In this document: in pieces, positions 45,425-54,057 of the stretch
Layout: each line of letters opens with the position of its first letter
Numbering within the stretch: position 1 is the stretch's first letter
Assembly (NCBI RefSeq): GCF_000527135.1
Contig: NZ_AZUP01000001.1
Coordinates: forward strand, 3,993,535 to 4,057,534
Length of the DNA stretch: 64,000 bases
Direction: 5' to 3'
From: Methyloversatilis discipulorum
GTDB lineage: Bacteria > Pseudomonadota > Gammaproteobacteria > Burkholderiales > Rhodocyclaceae
The notes under the pieces: generated by a model
Databases searched by the model: none
Seen by the model: the letters and a program-made list of their open reading frames with translations, nothing else
Told to the model about the DNA's origin: nothing
Translations under genes and position numbers: made by a program

Positions 45425-45442
45425 ATAGTCCGTTCGGACTAT
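45425..45442. promoter_or_regulatory. palindrome ATAGTCCGTTCGGACTAT upstream of the exbB operon
   Basis: A perfect 8+8 inverted repeat with two central bases, 76 bases before the ATG of the exbB fusion gene. The first 13 bases recur at 51308-51320 upstream of the PEP-CTERM gene. It could be a regulator site shared by the surface locus. Confidence 0.45.
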
Positions 45443-45517
45443 CCATCCCCATATTTCATGTCATGGCAAGGACACCTTGGGCCGCGAGAATCCGGCCTGA
45501 AATTTTCCCTGCCTGCC

Positions 45518-47194
45518 ATGAAAAACATCATTGCCCTCGGCGCCCTGCTGGCGCTCGCCCCTTCTTTTGCCAACGCCTGGTGGGACGAGGCGTGGACTGC
45601 CCGCCGCACCATCACGCTCGACACCTCCGCCACCGGCGTGGCGATCACTGCGCCGCAGTCGTCGGTGCCTGTCGCAGTGCGCCTGCACAGCGGCAATTTC
45701 GATTTCACCGCAGCGAAGGAAGACGGCTCCGACCTGCGTTTCGTCGCCGGCGATGACAAGACGGTGCTGAAGCACCACGTCGAGCGCTACGACAGCCTGA
45801 ACGAGCTGGCGGTCGTGTGGGTACAGGTGCCGCTGATCGCGCCGGGCCAGAGCACGACACTGTATGCCTACTTCGGCAATGTCGCGGTCGGTGGTGCTCA
45901 GGACAGCAAGGCGACCTGGGACGGCTCGACCGTCGGTGCCTGGCAGTTCGCCGAAGCGGCACCTCTGGCCGACGCCTCGGCCAGCGCGCTGACCGCGACT
46001 GGCAACGTCACACTGCAGAAGGCTGCGCTGCTGGGCGACGCGGCTATCTTCAACGGCAGCGCGCTGCGCGTGCCGGCCGCGCCGCAACTGGCGACCAGCG
46101 CCGGCGGCGCATGGACGATGTCGGCCTGGATCAAGCCGGTCGCCGCGCAGCAGGCCACGCTGTACGCGCAGGGCACGCTGACGGTGAAGATCGAGGACAG
46201 CGCCTATGTGCTGAACGTGGGCGCCACCCGCGTGGCCGGCGGCGCACTGAAGCCGGGCGCCTGGCAGCACGTCGCGGCGACGGTCGGCGGTGGCAAGGCG
46301 ACGCTCTATGTCGACGGACAACCGGTCGCTTCGGCCGACGCCGCGCTGCCGGCCGAACAGGCCGAGGTGGTGATCGGCGACGCATACAGCGGCGAGCTCG
46401 ACGAACTGCAACTGGCAAACACGGCGCGCAGCGCCGACTGGATCAAGCTGGCCGCCGCCGGGCAGGGCGCCGACGCCACCTTCGTGACGGTGCGCGAAGA
46501 CGCGGCCGAGGGCGAAGAGGGCGGCCACAACTACTTCGGCATCCTGATTGACAACCTAACGGTCGACGCCTGGGTGGTCATCGTCATCCTCGCCGTCATG
46601 TTCGTCATCAGTTGCTGGGTGATGATCGCCAAGGCCATGCTGGTCGGCCGCATCGACGGCGACAACCGCGCCTTCCTGCAGCGCTTCCGCGGCGCCAGCA
46701 CGGACTTTCTGAAGCTCGATCAGGGCGCCACGCACAAGAGCTCGTCGCTGTTCCGCCTGTACGGCGCCGGCCTGCGCGAAATCCGCAAGCGTTTCGACGC
46801 CCAGGGCGAGGCGGCCGGCCTGACCGGTGCGTCGATGGACGCGATCAAGGCGTCGATCGACGCCGACCTGGTGCGCGAGTCGCACAAGCTCAATTCGCAG
46901 ATGGTGCTGCTGACCATCGCCATCTCCGGCGGTCCTTTCCTCGGCCTGCTCGGCACGGTGGTCGGCGTCATGATCACCTTCGCGGCGATCGCCGCTGCGG
47001 GTGACGTGAACGTGAACGCCATCGCGCCGGGCATTGCCGCCGCGCTGCTGGCCACGGTGGCCGGCCTCGCCGTCGCCATTCCGGCGCTGTTCGGCTACAA
47101 CTACCTCGCGTCGCGCATCAAGAACATCAGCGCCGACATGCAGATCTTCGTCGACGAGTTCATCACCCGCGTCGCCGAAGTTCACGGCCGATAG
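45518..47194 (+). CDS. ExbB/MotA/TolQ proton-channel protein with N-terminal DUF2341 and LamG-like domains
   Basis: A 558-residue fusion. A signal peptide (1-~21, ending FANA) leads into a DUF2341 domain at ~22-130 (WWDEAWTARRTITLD, YFGNVAVGGAQ). Next is a concanavalin/LamG-like domain at ~140-330 (WTMSAWIKPV, WQHVAATVGGGKATLYVDGQ). A transmembrane helix at ~349-370 starts the ExbB part. TM2 is at ~464-495 (GGPFLGLLGTVVGVMITFAAIA) and TM3 at ~509-531. Plain ExbB is about 240 residues. The lectin-like part should face the periplasm. It heads a tight run with two exbD genes and a tonB-like gene, and powers that complex with the proton gradient. Confidence 0.9.
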   Translation: MKNIIALGALLALAPSFANAWWDEAWTARRTITLDTSATGVAITAPQSSVPVAVRLHSGNFDFTAAKEDGSDLRFVAGDDKTVLKHHVERYDSLNELAVVWVQVPLIAPGQSTTLYAYFGNVAVGGAQDSKATWDGSTVGAWQFAEAAPLADASASALTATGNVTLQKAALLGDAAIFNGSALRVPAAPQLATSAGGAWTMSAWIKPVAAQQATLYAQGTLTVKIEDSAYVLNVGATRVAGGALKPGAWQHVAATVGGGKATLYVDGQPVASADAALPAEQAEVVIGDAYSGELDELQLANTARSADWIKLAAAGQGADATFVTVREDAAEGEEGGHNYFGILIDNLTVDAWVVIVILAVMFVISCWVMIAKAMLVGRIDGDNRAFLQRFRGASTDFLKLDQGATHKSSSLFRLYGAGLREIRKRFDAQGEAAGLTGASMDAIKASIDADLVRESHKLNSQMVLLTIAISGGPFLGLLGTVVGVMITFAAIAAAGDVNVNAIAPGIAAALLATVAGLAVAIPALFGYNYLASRIKNISADMQIFVDEFITRVAEVHGR

Positions 47195-47208
47195 GCACAG
47201 GCCCGCCC

Positions 47209-47619
47209 ATGTCCGCCGACGTCAAGGACGACAACCAGCCCTACGACGAAATCAACGTCACGCCGATGCTGGACCTGGCCTATGTGCTGCTCGTGGTGTT
47301 CATCATCATGACCACCGCTTCGGTGCAGGGCATCAAGGTCGAGGCGCCGCAGACGCAGACCGTGTCGTCGCTCGCCAAGCCGCAGACCAAGGCCATCACC
47401 ATCACCGCCGCCGGCGACGTGTTCCTCGATGCCTACCCGGTCGACATGGCCACGCTCGAAGCGCGGCTCGGCCAGTACAAGAGCGCCAACCCGGCACTGC
47501 CGGTGGTGCTCAAGGGCGACGCTGCCGCGCACTACGAGAAGGTGTCGGCGGTGCTGGAAATCTGCAAGCGGCTGGACATCACCGAAGTCGGGCTGGTGAC
47601 CAAGAAGGTCGCGGGCTGA
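47209..47619 (+). CDS. ExbD/TolR family protein, first copy
   Basis: A 136-residue inner-membrane subunit of a Ton-type motor. The single helix follows INVTPMLDLAYVLLVVFIIM, with the essential Asp (D25-type) in PMLDL. The periplasmic part ends EICKRLDITEVGLVTKK, the usual ExbD pattern. It starts 14 bases after the exbB fusion gene and ends 10 bases before a second exbD. Confidence 0.92.
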   Translation: MSADVKDDNQPYDEINVTPMLDLAYVLLVVFIIMTTASVQGIKVEAPQTQTVSSLAKPQTKAITITAAGDVFLDAYPVDMATLEARLGQYKSANPALPVVLKGDAAAHYEKVSAVLEICKRLDITEVGLVTKKVAG

Positions 47620-47629
47620 GGTCGCGCTC

Positions 47630-48034
47630 ATGCAAATCAATACAGAGGCGAAGCCCTACGACTCGATCAACGTCACGCCGATGCTGGATCTGGCCTACGT
47701 GCTGCTGGTCGTGTTCATCCTGATGACGACCGCCGGCGTGCAGGGCCTGACGATGACGCTGCCCAAGCCGTCGAACAAGCCGAGCACCGAACAGCACGAA
47801 GTGAAGATCGTGCAGGTGATGGAAAGCGGGGCGCTGATGGTCAATGGCGTCGGCGTCACGCTGGACCAGCTCGAAGGTCAGCTCAATGCGGCGCGCGCAC
47901 GCGACCCGAAATTCAGCGTGATGATCCGTGGCGAAGCGCGTGCGCCCTACAACGGTGTCATCCAGGTGGTCGATCTGGTGAACCGCATGGGCATAGCGAA
48001 CGTCGGCCTCATCACCTCGCGGATCGGCACCTGA
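47630..48034 (+). CDS. ExbD/TolR family protein, second copy
   Basis: A 134-residue paralogue with the same membrane motif (INVTPMLDLAYVLLVVFILM, pore Asp kept). The periplasmic domain differs (LTMTLPKPSNKPST, VVDLVNRMGIANVGLITSR). Two different ExbD subunits could make a heterodimer inside the ExbB ring. Its stop overlaps the tonB-like ATG by one base. Confidence 0.92.
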   Translation: MQINTEAKPYDSINVTPMLDLAYVLLVVFILMTTAGVQGLTMTLPKPSNKPSTEQHEVKIVQVMESGALMVNGVGVTLDQLEGQLNAARARDPKFSVMIRGEARAPYNGVIQVVDLVNRMGIANVGLITSRIGT

Positions 48035-48738
48035 TGAGCGCGCTGGCCGAAGATTCCGTCGAGCTGTCGCGCGGCGCGCGCGCGCTGCGCTTCGTCGCGC
48101 TGGTGCTGGGCGTCGCCTTGCTGGTGGCGGCCGGCATGTGGCTGAAGGACCTGTTCTCGAAGCCGTCGGCGCCGACGCGCCAGGTGACGAAGATTTCCAT
48201 CATTCCGGACACGCCGCCGCCGCCTCCTCCGCCGCCGAAGGAAGAGAAGCGACCCGAGCCGCCGAAGGACATGAAGGAGGTGAAGGTCGAGCAGCCCAAG
48301 CCGGTCGAGGCACCGCCACAGCAGGCCGAGCAGCTGAAGATGGAAGGCGCGGCCGGCGACGGTCCGAGTCCGTTTGCCGCCGGCAGCGTCACCAACGAGT
48401 ACAAGGGCGGCGACGTCGGCACCACGATAGGCGGCGGCCCGGCCAAGCCCAACCGCATGCAGTACGCCTTCTTCACCAACGCGCTGCAGCGTCACATCCA
48501 GGAAGAGCTGGCGCGCAACCGCGAAGTGAAGCTGCTCGACTACCGCGTCACCGTCGCCATCTGGCTGGGCCGCGACGGCAGCGTGCGGCGCGCCGAACTG
48601 GTGGACAGCACCGGCGACGACAAGGCCGACGCCGCCCTGTCTGCCGCGCTGGCCCAGATGCGCGCCTTCCGCGACGCGCCCCCCTCTGACATGCCGCAGC
48701 CGATACGCCTGCGCATCACCAACCGGATGACCGGTTGA
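48034..48738 (+). CDS. TonB-like energy transducer
   Basis: A 234-residue protein with a cytoplasmic N-terminus, one helix at ~20-40, a Pro-rich region at ~58-95 (eight consecutive prolines, then Lys/Glu/Pro) and a C-terminal TonB-like domain (~150-234, with YRVTVAIWLGRDGSVRRAEL and ending RLRITNRMTG). It should transmit energy from ExbBD across the periplasm. The ATG overlaps the second exbD. TonB boxes in the downstream surface proteins were not recognised. Confidence 0.88.
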   Translation: MSALAEDSVELSRGARALRFVALVLGVALLVAAGMWLKDLFSKPSAPTRQVTKISIIPDTPPPPPPPPKEEKRPEPPKDMKEVKVEQPKPVEAPPQQAEQLKMEGAAGDGPSPFAAGSVTNEYKGGDVGTTIGGGPAKPNRMQYAFFTNALQRHIQEELARNREVKLLDYRVTVAIWLGRDGSVRRAELVDSTGDDKADAALSAALAQMRAFRDAPPSDMPQPIRLRITNRMTG

Positions 48739-48772
48739 CGCACCCGATACACGACACTCCGGAACCGAAGTG

Positions 48773-50425
48773 ATGAAGAAAGCCCTGCCCACGCTCGCGC
48801 TTGCCGCGCTGTTCGCACTGCCCGCGCAGGCGAACGAAGGCGCATCGATCGACACCCTGCGCCAGACCACGATGAACCTGATCGACGCCCTGGTCGATAC
48901 CGGCGTGCTCACCCGCGAGAAAGCCGACGAACTGATCAAGGCCGCCGAAGCCAAGGCGGCGAAAACTGCGGCGAAGGCGAAGAAAGACAGCACCGTGCGC
49001 GTGCAGTACGTGCCGGAGTCGGTCAAGGCGGAAATACGCGAGCAGCTGAAGCAGGAAGTGCTGGCCCAGGCACGCACCGAAGGCTGGGCGGCGCCGAATG
49101 CGATTCCGGAGTGGACTGAGCGGATCAAGATCGAAGGCGATCTGCGGGTGCGTTACCAGAATGACCGCTTGTCCGACGGCAATACGCCGATCGCCGGTTA
49201 TGCACCGAATGCGATCGGCAATCCGGCCGCCACCAACGATGACTTTCCGCTCGCCACGCGCTTTCCGGGCGCGACCGATCTCGACGGCAACGGCTTTCCC
49301 ACCGGCAACGTCGCCGACAGCGTCAATCGCATGCGCTTGCGTGCACGTCTCGGTGTGCTGGCCAAGATCAACGACAGCGTAAGCGCCGGACTGCGCTTCA
49401 CCACCGGCAACGTGACCGACCGCGTATCGACCAATCAGACGCTGGGCAACAATTTCAACAAGTACAGCTTCCTGGTCGATCGCGCCTACATCAAGTTCGA
49501 TCCGGTGGAGTGGGCGTCGGTCAGTGGTGGTCGCATTCCCAACCCCTGGTTCTCGACCGATCTGGTGTGGGACGAAGACCTCAATTTCGACGGCGTGGCC
49601 GTCAGTCTGCGTAACGTGACACCGACGCAGTCACTGCGGCCATTCGTCACCGCCGGCTGGTTCCCGCTGCGCGCGGACAACCCGCCGGGTGCTGACAAGC
49701 AGTGGCTGGCCGGCGGCCAGATCGGTGCCGAGTACGACCTGAGCAGCAACACGCGCCTGCGCGTCGGTCTCGCGAAATACCGTTACGGCCGCGTCGAGGC
49801 GCAGACCGACACGGCCTATGACGCAGTCGATGGACCGCTCCAGGGATACGGCCGCTACGCCTACTCGTCGGCGCTGCGCGCAAAGGGCAACACGCTGGTG
49901 CTGACCAACAGCCCGATCGACAGCACCGAAGCACCCATCTACGGTCTGGCATCGAAGTTCGAACCCTGGGTGCTGACCGCAACGGCCGACCTTGCCCACT
50001 TCGATCCGGTCCATGTGCTGCTGTCCGCCGAGTACGTCAAGAACACCGGCTTCGACCGCGGCGACATCCTGCGCCGCACCGGTCTGAACCTCACCGACGG
50101 CAAGGACACCGCGTACCACCTGCGCCTGATGGTGGGCATGCCGTCGGTGCGTCTGGCCGACGACTGGCAGGTGTTCGCCTCGTACAAGTACATCGGGTCG
50201 GATGCGCTGATTGACGGCTTCACCGACTCCGACTTCGGTCTCGGCGGCACCAACCTGAAGGGCTTTGTGCTCGGCGGCAGCTACGGCCTCTACCGCGACA
50301 CCGCGGTCGGCCTGCGCTGGTACTCGGCGCGCAACATCCAGGGCATGACCTACGACCCCGCGGTCGTCGCCGGCCAGCGCTACGAGGTCGACACCGTCAT
50401 GGTCGACATGAACGTGAGGTTCTGA
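48773..50425 (+). CDS. putative outer-membrane porin (Porin_5 type)
   Basis: A 550-residue protein with a signal peptide ending PAQANEG. An N-terminal helical segment (LRQTTMNLIDALVDTGVLTREKADELIK and a Lys/Ala-rich stretch) is typical of this porin family and may bind peptidoglycan. A long beta-barrel follows (GDLRVRYQNDR, RMRLRARLGVLAKINDSVSAGL, VDRAYIKFDP). It closes with VMVDMNVRF, ending in the terminal Phe of outer-membrane proteins. A GTG three bases earlier is an alternative start. It lies 34 bases after the tonB-like gene. Confidence 0.85.
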   Translation: MKKALPTLALAALFALPAQANEGASIDTLRQTTMNLIDALVDTGVLTREKADELIKAAEAKAAKTAAKAKKDSTVRVQYVPESVKAEIREQLKQEVLAQARTEGWAAPNAIPEWTERIKIEGDLRVRYQNDRLSDGNTPIAGYAPNAIGNPAATNDDFPLATRFPGATDLDGNGFPTGNVADSVNRMRLRARLGVLAKINDSVSAGLRFTTGNVTDRVSTNQTLGNNFNKYSFLVDRAYIKFDPVEWASVSGGRIPNPWFSTDLVWDEDLNFDGVAVSLRNVTPTQSLRPFVTAGWFPLRADNPPGADKQWLAGGQIGAEYDLSSNTRLRVGLAKYRYGRVEAQTDTAYDAVDGPLQGYGRYAYSSALRAKGNTLVLTNSPIDSTEAPIYGLASKFEPWVLTATADLAHFDPVHVLLSAEYVKNTGFDRGDILRRTGLNLTDGKDTAYHLRLMVGMPSVRLADDWQVFASYKYIGSDALIDGFTDSDFGLGGTNLKGFVLGGSYGLYRDTAVGLRWYSARNIQGMTYDPAVVAGQRYEVDTVMVDMNVRF

Positions 50426-50427
50426 CG

Positions 50428-51084
50428 ATGAGGATGTCGCTGATCGCATGTGCGCTGCTGTTCGCAGCCGGCCCGGCGCTGGCGCAGAACGCCTCGCGTG
50501 AACAGGAACAGCTGCGCCGGCTGCGTGCGCAGGCGCAGCAACTGCAGCAGGCGCTGTCGGCCGAACAGCAGCAGCGCCAGGCGGCTGCAGCGGAACTGCA
50601 GTCGCTGAAGCAGACCCAGGGCGCCGAGCTGGAAAAGCTGGGCGAAGAGGCGCAGTCGGCGCGGCGCCGCGCCGGCAGCATGCAGAAGCAGCTCGACCAG
50701 ACGCAGCGGGAGCTGGAAGAACTGCGCGCCGCGCACAGCGCACTGACCGCCCGCCACGAACAGACGGCCAGCCGCCTGGCCGAGCGCGAGCGCGATCTGG
50801 GCGACACACGCAACACGCTCGCGACGACGGCGCGCGAACTCGAACAGACACAGGCCCGCGCCGGCCAGCTCGGCAGCCGCCTCGACCAGTGCACGCAGGA
50901 CAACGCCGAGCTCTACCGCACCGGCGTCGAAGTGCTGGACCGCTGGAACGCACGCACGCTGGGTGAACGCGTGGGTCAGGGCGAACCCTTCGCGCAGATC
51001 GGCCGGGTCAAGCTGGAGAACCTCGCCGAAGCCTGGCGGGACCGCATGGACGAACACCGGGTGTCGGACGCGGAAAGGCGATGA
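50428..51084 (+). CDS. periplasmic coiled-coil protein
   Basis: A 218-residue secreted protein with a signal peptide ending GPALAQN. Residues ~22-155 are nearly all heptad-like Gln/Glu/Arg/Leu sequence, a long coiled coil. The last 60 residues (LYRTGVEVLDRWNARTLGER, VKLENLAEAWRDRMDEHRV) are a distinct helical end. I know no precise family; such proteins occur next to Ton-type clusters in other Gram-negatives, as I recall. It starts 2 bases after the porin stop. Confidence 0.75.
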   Translation: MRMSLIACALLFAAGPALAQNASREQEQLRRLRAQAQQLQQALSAEQQQRQAAAAELQSLKQTQGAELEKLGEEAQSARRRAGSMQKQLDQTQRELEELRAAHSALTARHEQTASRLAERERDLGDTRNTLATTARELEQTQARAGQLGSRLDQCTQDNAELYRTGVEVLDRWNARTLGERVGQGEPFAQIGRVKLENLAEAWRDRMDEHRVSDAERR

Positions 51085-51450
51085 CAGGTCGCTGCAACCT
51101 GCAGGCGTGCGTCGTCCGCCACCCCGATTGATGCTTTTCCCCTTGTGTGCGGACTACGTCGCAACGGGCTTCTGCAAAGGGTTTTCGGGCAGGGATCAGT
51201 CGAGATGAGCCAAACGGATCATGTTTCGACGGCCACGCCTGAAACACGAATGTCACCTTGTCTGACTACCTTCGCCCCAGGTCAACGGACGGAATTTCTT
51301 ACACCCCATAGTCCGTTCGGCTTACGCATCGATTGCCGCCCGACGCGAAGCGTGTAACGCGCGCTCATCACCATGACCCCGCTTCCTCGTGGAGCAGGGA
51401 GGTCGGGCTTGTCGCCGGAATCCACCCACGAAACTACCCAGGAGATTTAT
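51085..51450. other. 366-base gap before the PEP-CTERM gene
   Basis: No gene is seen. It holds the 13-base motif ATAGTCCGTTCGG (51308-51320), listed separately, and a good ribosome-binding site (CAGGAGA) just before 51451. A 5-bp inverted pair (CGGAC ... GTCCG, 51287-51315 approximately) flanks the AT-rich segment GGAATTTCTTACACC. A promoter for the next gene is expected here. Confidence 0.55.
51308..51320. promoter_or_regulatory. ATAGTCCGTTCGG motif upstream of the PEP-CTERM gene
   Basis: Identical over 13 bases to one side of the palindrome at 45425-45442; the right arm here is imperfect (CGGCTTAC). It lies 131 bases before the ATG. Confidence 0.4.
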
Positions 51451-52284
51451 ATGTTCAAGACCAAACTGATGCTCGCGATCGCCGCGCTCGGCATGTCGGC
51501 CGTGGCCAGCGCCGATATCGGCGGCAGCACCGCGAACGGCGAGTTCGTGTTCTCCGCCTTCGACCGTGATTCCGGCGTGGGCTACACCTACGAGCTGGAC
51601 GATGCCGGCTTCAATTCGCTGTTCGGCAGCGATGTACGCATGAACAGCCTTATCGGCAGCACCAACACGACCTCGGCGGTCGGCTTCACCGTAACGCAGA
51701 ACGCCGCTGGCGGCGTCATCTTCGATTACGCGCTCCCGTCCTTCACCGACTTCCTGTCTGGCGCCGTGCCGGCCAACGTGGTGTGGAACATCACGTCGAT
51801 CGATACCTCCGGTCTGCGTCGCCTGGTACAGACCGTCAATGCGGTTCCGGCGGCCACTCCTTACACCAACGCAGCCCTCAATGCGTCGGCTGCCAAGCTT
51901 AACGAGTACTTCGGTGCCGTGAACGGCAAGATCGAGGGTGCAGACGACGGCTATGCCCTGACGGTTGAAGCCGACTCGAGTGCCTACGCCGGTTTCAATG
52001 GCCGCAACTTTGGCGGCCAAGGCTATGACAGCTTCGGCAGCCTGGATGCGTCGCTGAACATGTTCGTGTTCGGCGGTACGTCGAGCTCGAGCTCCAGCTC
52101 GGCTGCCTCGTTGATGGGCCAGATGCAGGACGCCAACGGCATGGACGTGCTTGCCAAGGTCTACATGGGCCAGGACGGCATGTACCACCTGCAGATCACC
52201 GCCGTGCCCGAGCCCTCGACCTACGCCATGCTGCTGGCCGGTCTGGGTCTGCTCGGTTTCGCCGCCCGCCGCGCTCGCGGCTGA
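51451..52284 (+). CDS. PEP-CTERM sorted surface protein
   Basis: A 277-residue secreted protein. The signal peptide ends AVASAD. The body is rich in Gly, Ser, Asn and Asp, including a run of seven Ser at ~213, and shows no enzymatic motif. The C-terminus is a PEP-CTERM sorting signal: VPEPSTYAML, a hydrophobic helix and a basic tail RRARG. An exosortase would cut it and attach or release it; no exosortase gene is in the window. It is the first gene after the coiled-coil gene and has its own long leader. Confidence 0.92.
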   Translation: MFKTKLMLAIAALGMSAVASADIGGSTANGEFVFSAFDRDSGVGYTYELDDAGFNSLFGSDVRMNSLIGSTNTTSAVGFTVTQNAAGGVIFDYALPSFTDFLSGAVPANVVWNITSIDTSGLRRLVQTVNAVPAATPYTNAALNASAAKLNEYFGAVNGKIEGADDGYALTVEADSSAYAGFNGRNFGGQGYDSFGSLDASLNMFVFGGTSSSSSSSAASLMGQMQDANGMDVLAKVYMGQDGMYHLQITAVPEPSTYAMLLAGLGLLGFAARRARG

Positions 52285-52302
52285 TCCATCCTGACTGTTT
52301 CC

Positions 52303-52330
52303 GCAGGGCGCGCCACCTGAGCGCGCCTGC
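52303..52330 (+). terminator. hairpin after the PEP-CTERM gene
   Basis: A 10-bp stem (GCAGG-CGCGC against GCGCGCCTGC, one bulged G) with a 7-base loop. There is no T-run, and a second GC-rich hairpin follows at about 52333-52352. It may reduce readthrough into the next gene. Confidence 0.45.
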
Positions 52331-52374
52331 GCCGGGCGGGCTTTGCCCGTCCCGACCTCATCTGGAGAGAAAGA

Positions 52375-53928
52375 ATGAAACTGAAGCATCTCGCTTTCGC
52401 CGTTGCCGCCATGTCGGCCGGCTTCGCTGCCCAGGCTGCCGGCACCGTTAACATCGGTGGTGTCGCCCACAACGTGGTCTACTTGTCGGGTGCCTCGGCA
52501 CCGGACAACTTCCTGGCTGACATCGCCGAAGGCATGATGACCGGCGTCACCCACTACACCGCCAGCAACTACAAGGCCTTCGCCGGTTCGGCCAACGGCA
52601 TTCCGGGTATCGCCAACGGCACCAAGGTGCTGTTCATCAAGCGTTCTGCCGGCGGTTCGGCCTTCGGCGTGGGCCCGGTCGCCCGTGCCCAGCGCGTCAA
52701 GACCATCGACGTGAACAACTGCACCTCGGGCGCCGGCACCAAGGCCAGCCCCTTCAGCTGCGCCATCGTCGGTACCGATCCGGGTGAAGTGGGTCACGAA
52801 CTGACCACCAACGCCGGTCTGGTGCCGGATCTGGGCGTGTCGGACGTCGAGCCGGCCTTGTTCCAGGAGCCGTACAACACCGAGAACGACACCGCTGCGC
52901 TGAGCTCGGCCGAGACCGCACGCCTGAGCGCTACCCCGATCAACCAGCTGATGATGGGCCTGGTTGCCACCAAGACCGTGCCGGCGTCGACCTATCTGTC
53001 GCGCTCGACCTACGGTGCCATGCTGTCGAACCAGATCCAGACCTGGGACCAGGTCGATCCGTCGCTGTCCGGCGACGTCGTCGTGTGCCGCCGTGTCGAA
53101 GGTTCGGGCACCCAGACCTCGTACAACTGGTTCTTCAACAACTTCCCGTGCTCCGCTACGGGTTCGACCGAGCCGGCCCGCATGACCGACAGCTACGGCT
53201 GGAAGGAATCCGGTTCGGGCACCGCCGCCGATCCGTACATCATCAACCCGGCCGCTGGCTACACCGTGATCGAGAACTCGTCGTCGGGTAACGTGCGTTC
53301 GTGCCTGCAGGCTGCGGACAACGGCACCGACTACACCTTCACGTCGTGGGATCCGGAAGAGCAGAAGAACAACACCTTCAAGGTGACCTTCTCGGAATCG
53401 GGCCCGGTCAAGGCCATCGGCGTGCTGTCGCTGGATTCCTACACCAGCTCGACCGCGACCGGTGACTTCAGCTTCCGTCATCTGGATGGCGCGGGCGAGT
53501 ACCTGTACGACGCCGCCACCAAGACGCTGTCGTCGTCGGCAGGCGCCACCGGCATCGCTCCGTCCAAGGCCAACCTGATCGCCGGCAAGTACGACTTCGT
53601 GGTCGAACTGTCGATGCAGAACCGCAACGTGGCCGTGAGCAACGAGCAGGGCGACAACGTGCCGGCCATCGCTGGCGTGCAGTCCGCCTTCGCCACCGAG
53701 TTCGCCAAGCGTGCCGGCTCGCCGCAATTCACCGGCAACTTCGAGAACACCGGCACCCAGGTCAGCACGCCGGAAGCGTTCGCGTCGCTGCCGCAGTTCT
53801 GGGCAGGCCTGACCAACGGCTCGGGCAGCGACGTCAACGGCAGCGGCGTCCGCTTCGCCGACCTGTACGTGTCGAAGTTCACCCGCACCGCCAACACCTG
53901 CTCGCCGCTGAAGTACGTCGGTAACTAA
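52375..53928 (+). CDS. secreted PstS-like (phosphate-binding-protein fold) protein
   Basis: A 517-residue secreted protein; the signal peptide ends FAAQAAG. It begins with VYLSGASAPDNFLADIAEGM and contains VVVCRRVEGSGTQTSYNWFF, which resembles the R-x-(D/E)-GSGT phosphate-site motif of PstS-type periplasmic binding proteins. It is much longer than PstS (~320) and has Cys pairs (~246/268 region and near the end). No ABC permease is nearby. It may be an exported or surface binding protein rather than a transporter component. No PEP-CTERM or lipobox is present. The fold assignment is inferred from motif and length. Confidence 0.65.
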   Translation: MKLKHLAFAVAAMSAGFAAQAAGTVNIGGVAHNVVYLSGASAPDNFLADIAEGMMTGVTHYTASNYKAFAGSANGIPGIANGTKVLFIKRSAGGSAFGVGPVARAQRVKTIDVNNCTSGAGTKASPFSCAIVGTDPGEVGHELTTNAGLVPDLGVSDVEPALFQEPYNTENDTAALSSAETARLSATPINQLMMGLVATKTVPASTYLSRSTYGAMLSNQIQTWDQVDPSLSGDVVVCRRVEGSGTQTSYNWFFNNFPCSATGSTEPARMTDSYGWKESGSGTAADPYIINPAAGYTVIENSSSGNVRSCLQAADNGTDYTFTSWDPEEQKNNTFKVTFSESGPVKAIGVLSLDSYTSSTATGDFSFRHLDGAGEYLYDAATKTLSSSAGATGIAPSKANLIAGKYDFVVELSMQNRNVAVSNEQGDNVPAIAGVQSAFATEFAKRAGSPQFTGNFENTGTQVSTPEAFASLPQFWAGLTNGSGSDVNGSGVRFADLYVSKFTRTANTCSPLKYVGN

Positions 53929-53991
53929 GCAGTACGCAGGAAAGCCGCGCCCGGAAACGGTTTGAGCGCGTTCCGGCGCGCGGATGAACAG

Positions 53992-54018
53992 ACGGCCCGC
54001 CATCCGGCGGGCCGTTTG
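53992..54018 (+). terminator. terminator after the PstS-like gene
   Basis: A perfect 10-bp stem (ACGGCCCGCC / GGCGGGCCGT) with an ATCC loop followed by TTGC. It lies between this gene and tpsB, so tpsB must have its own promoter or depend on readthrough. Confidence 0.7.
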
Positions 54019-54057
54019 CATGATTGCAGTAGCGAAACGAACTCCTTCAAGGCAGGC

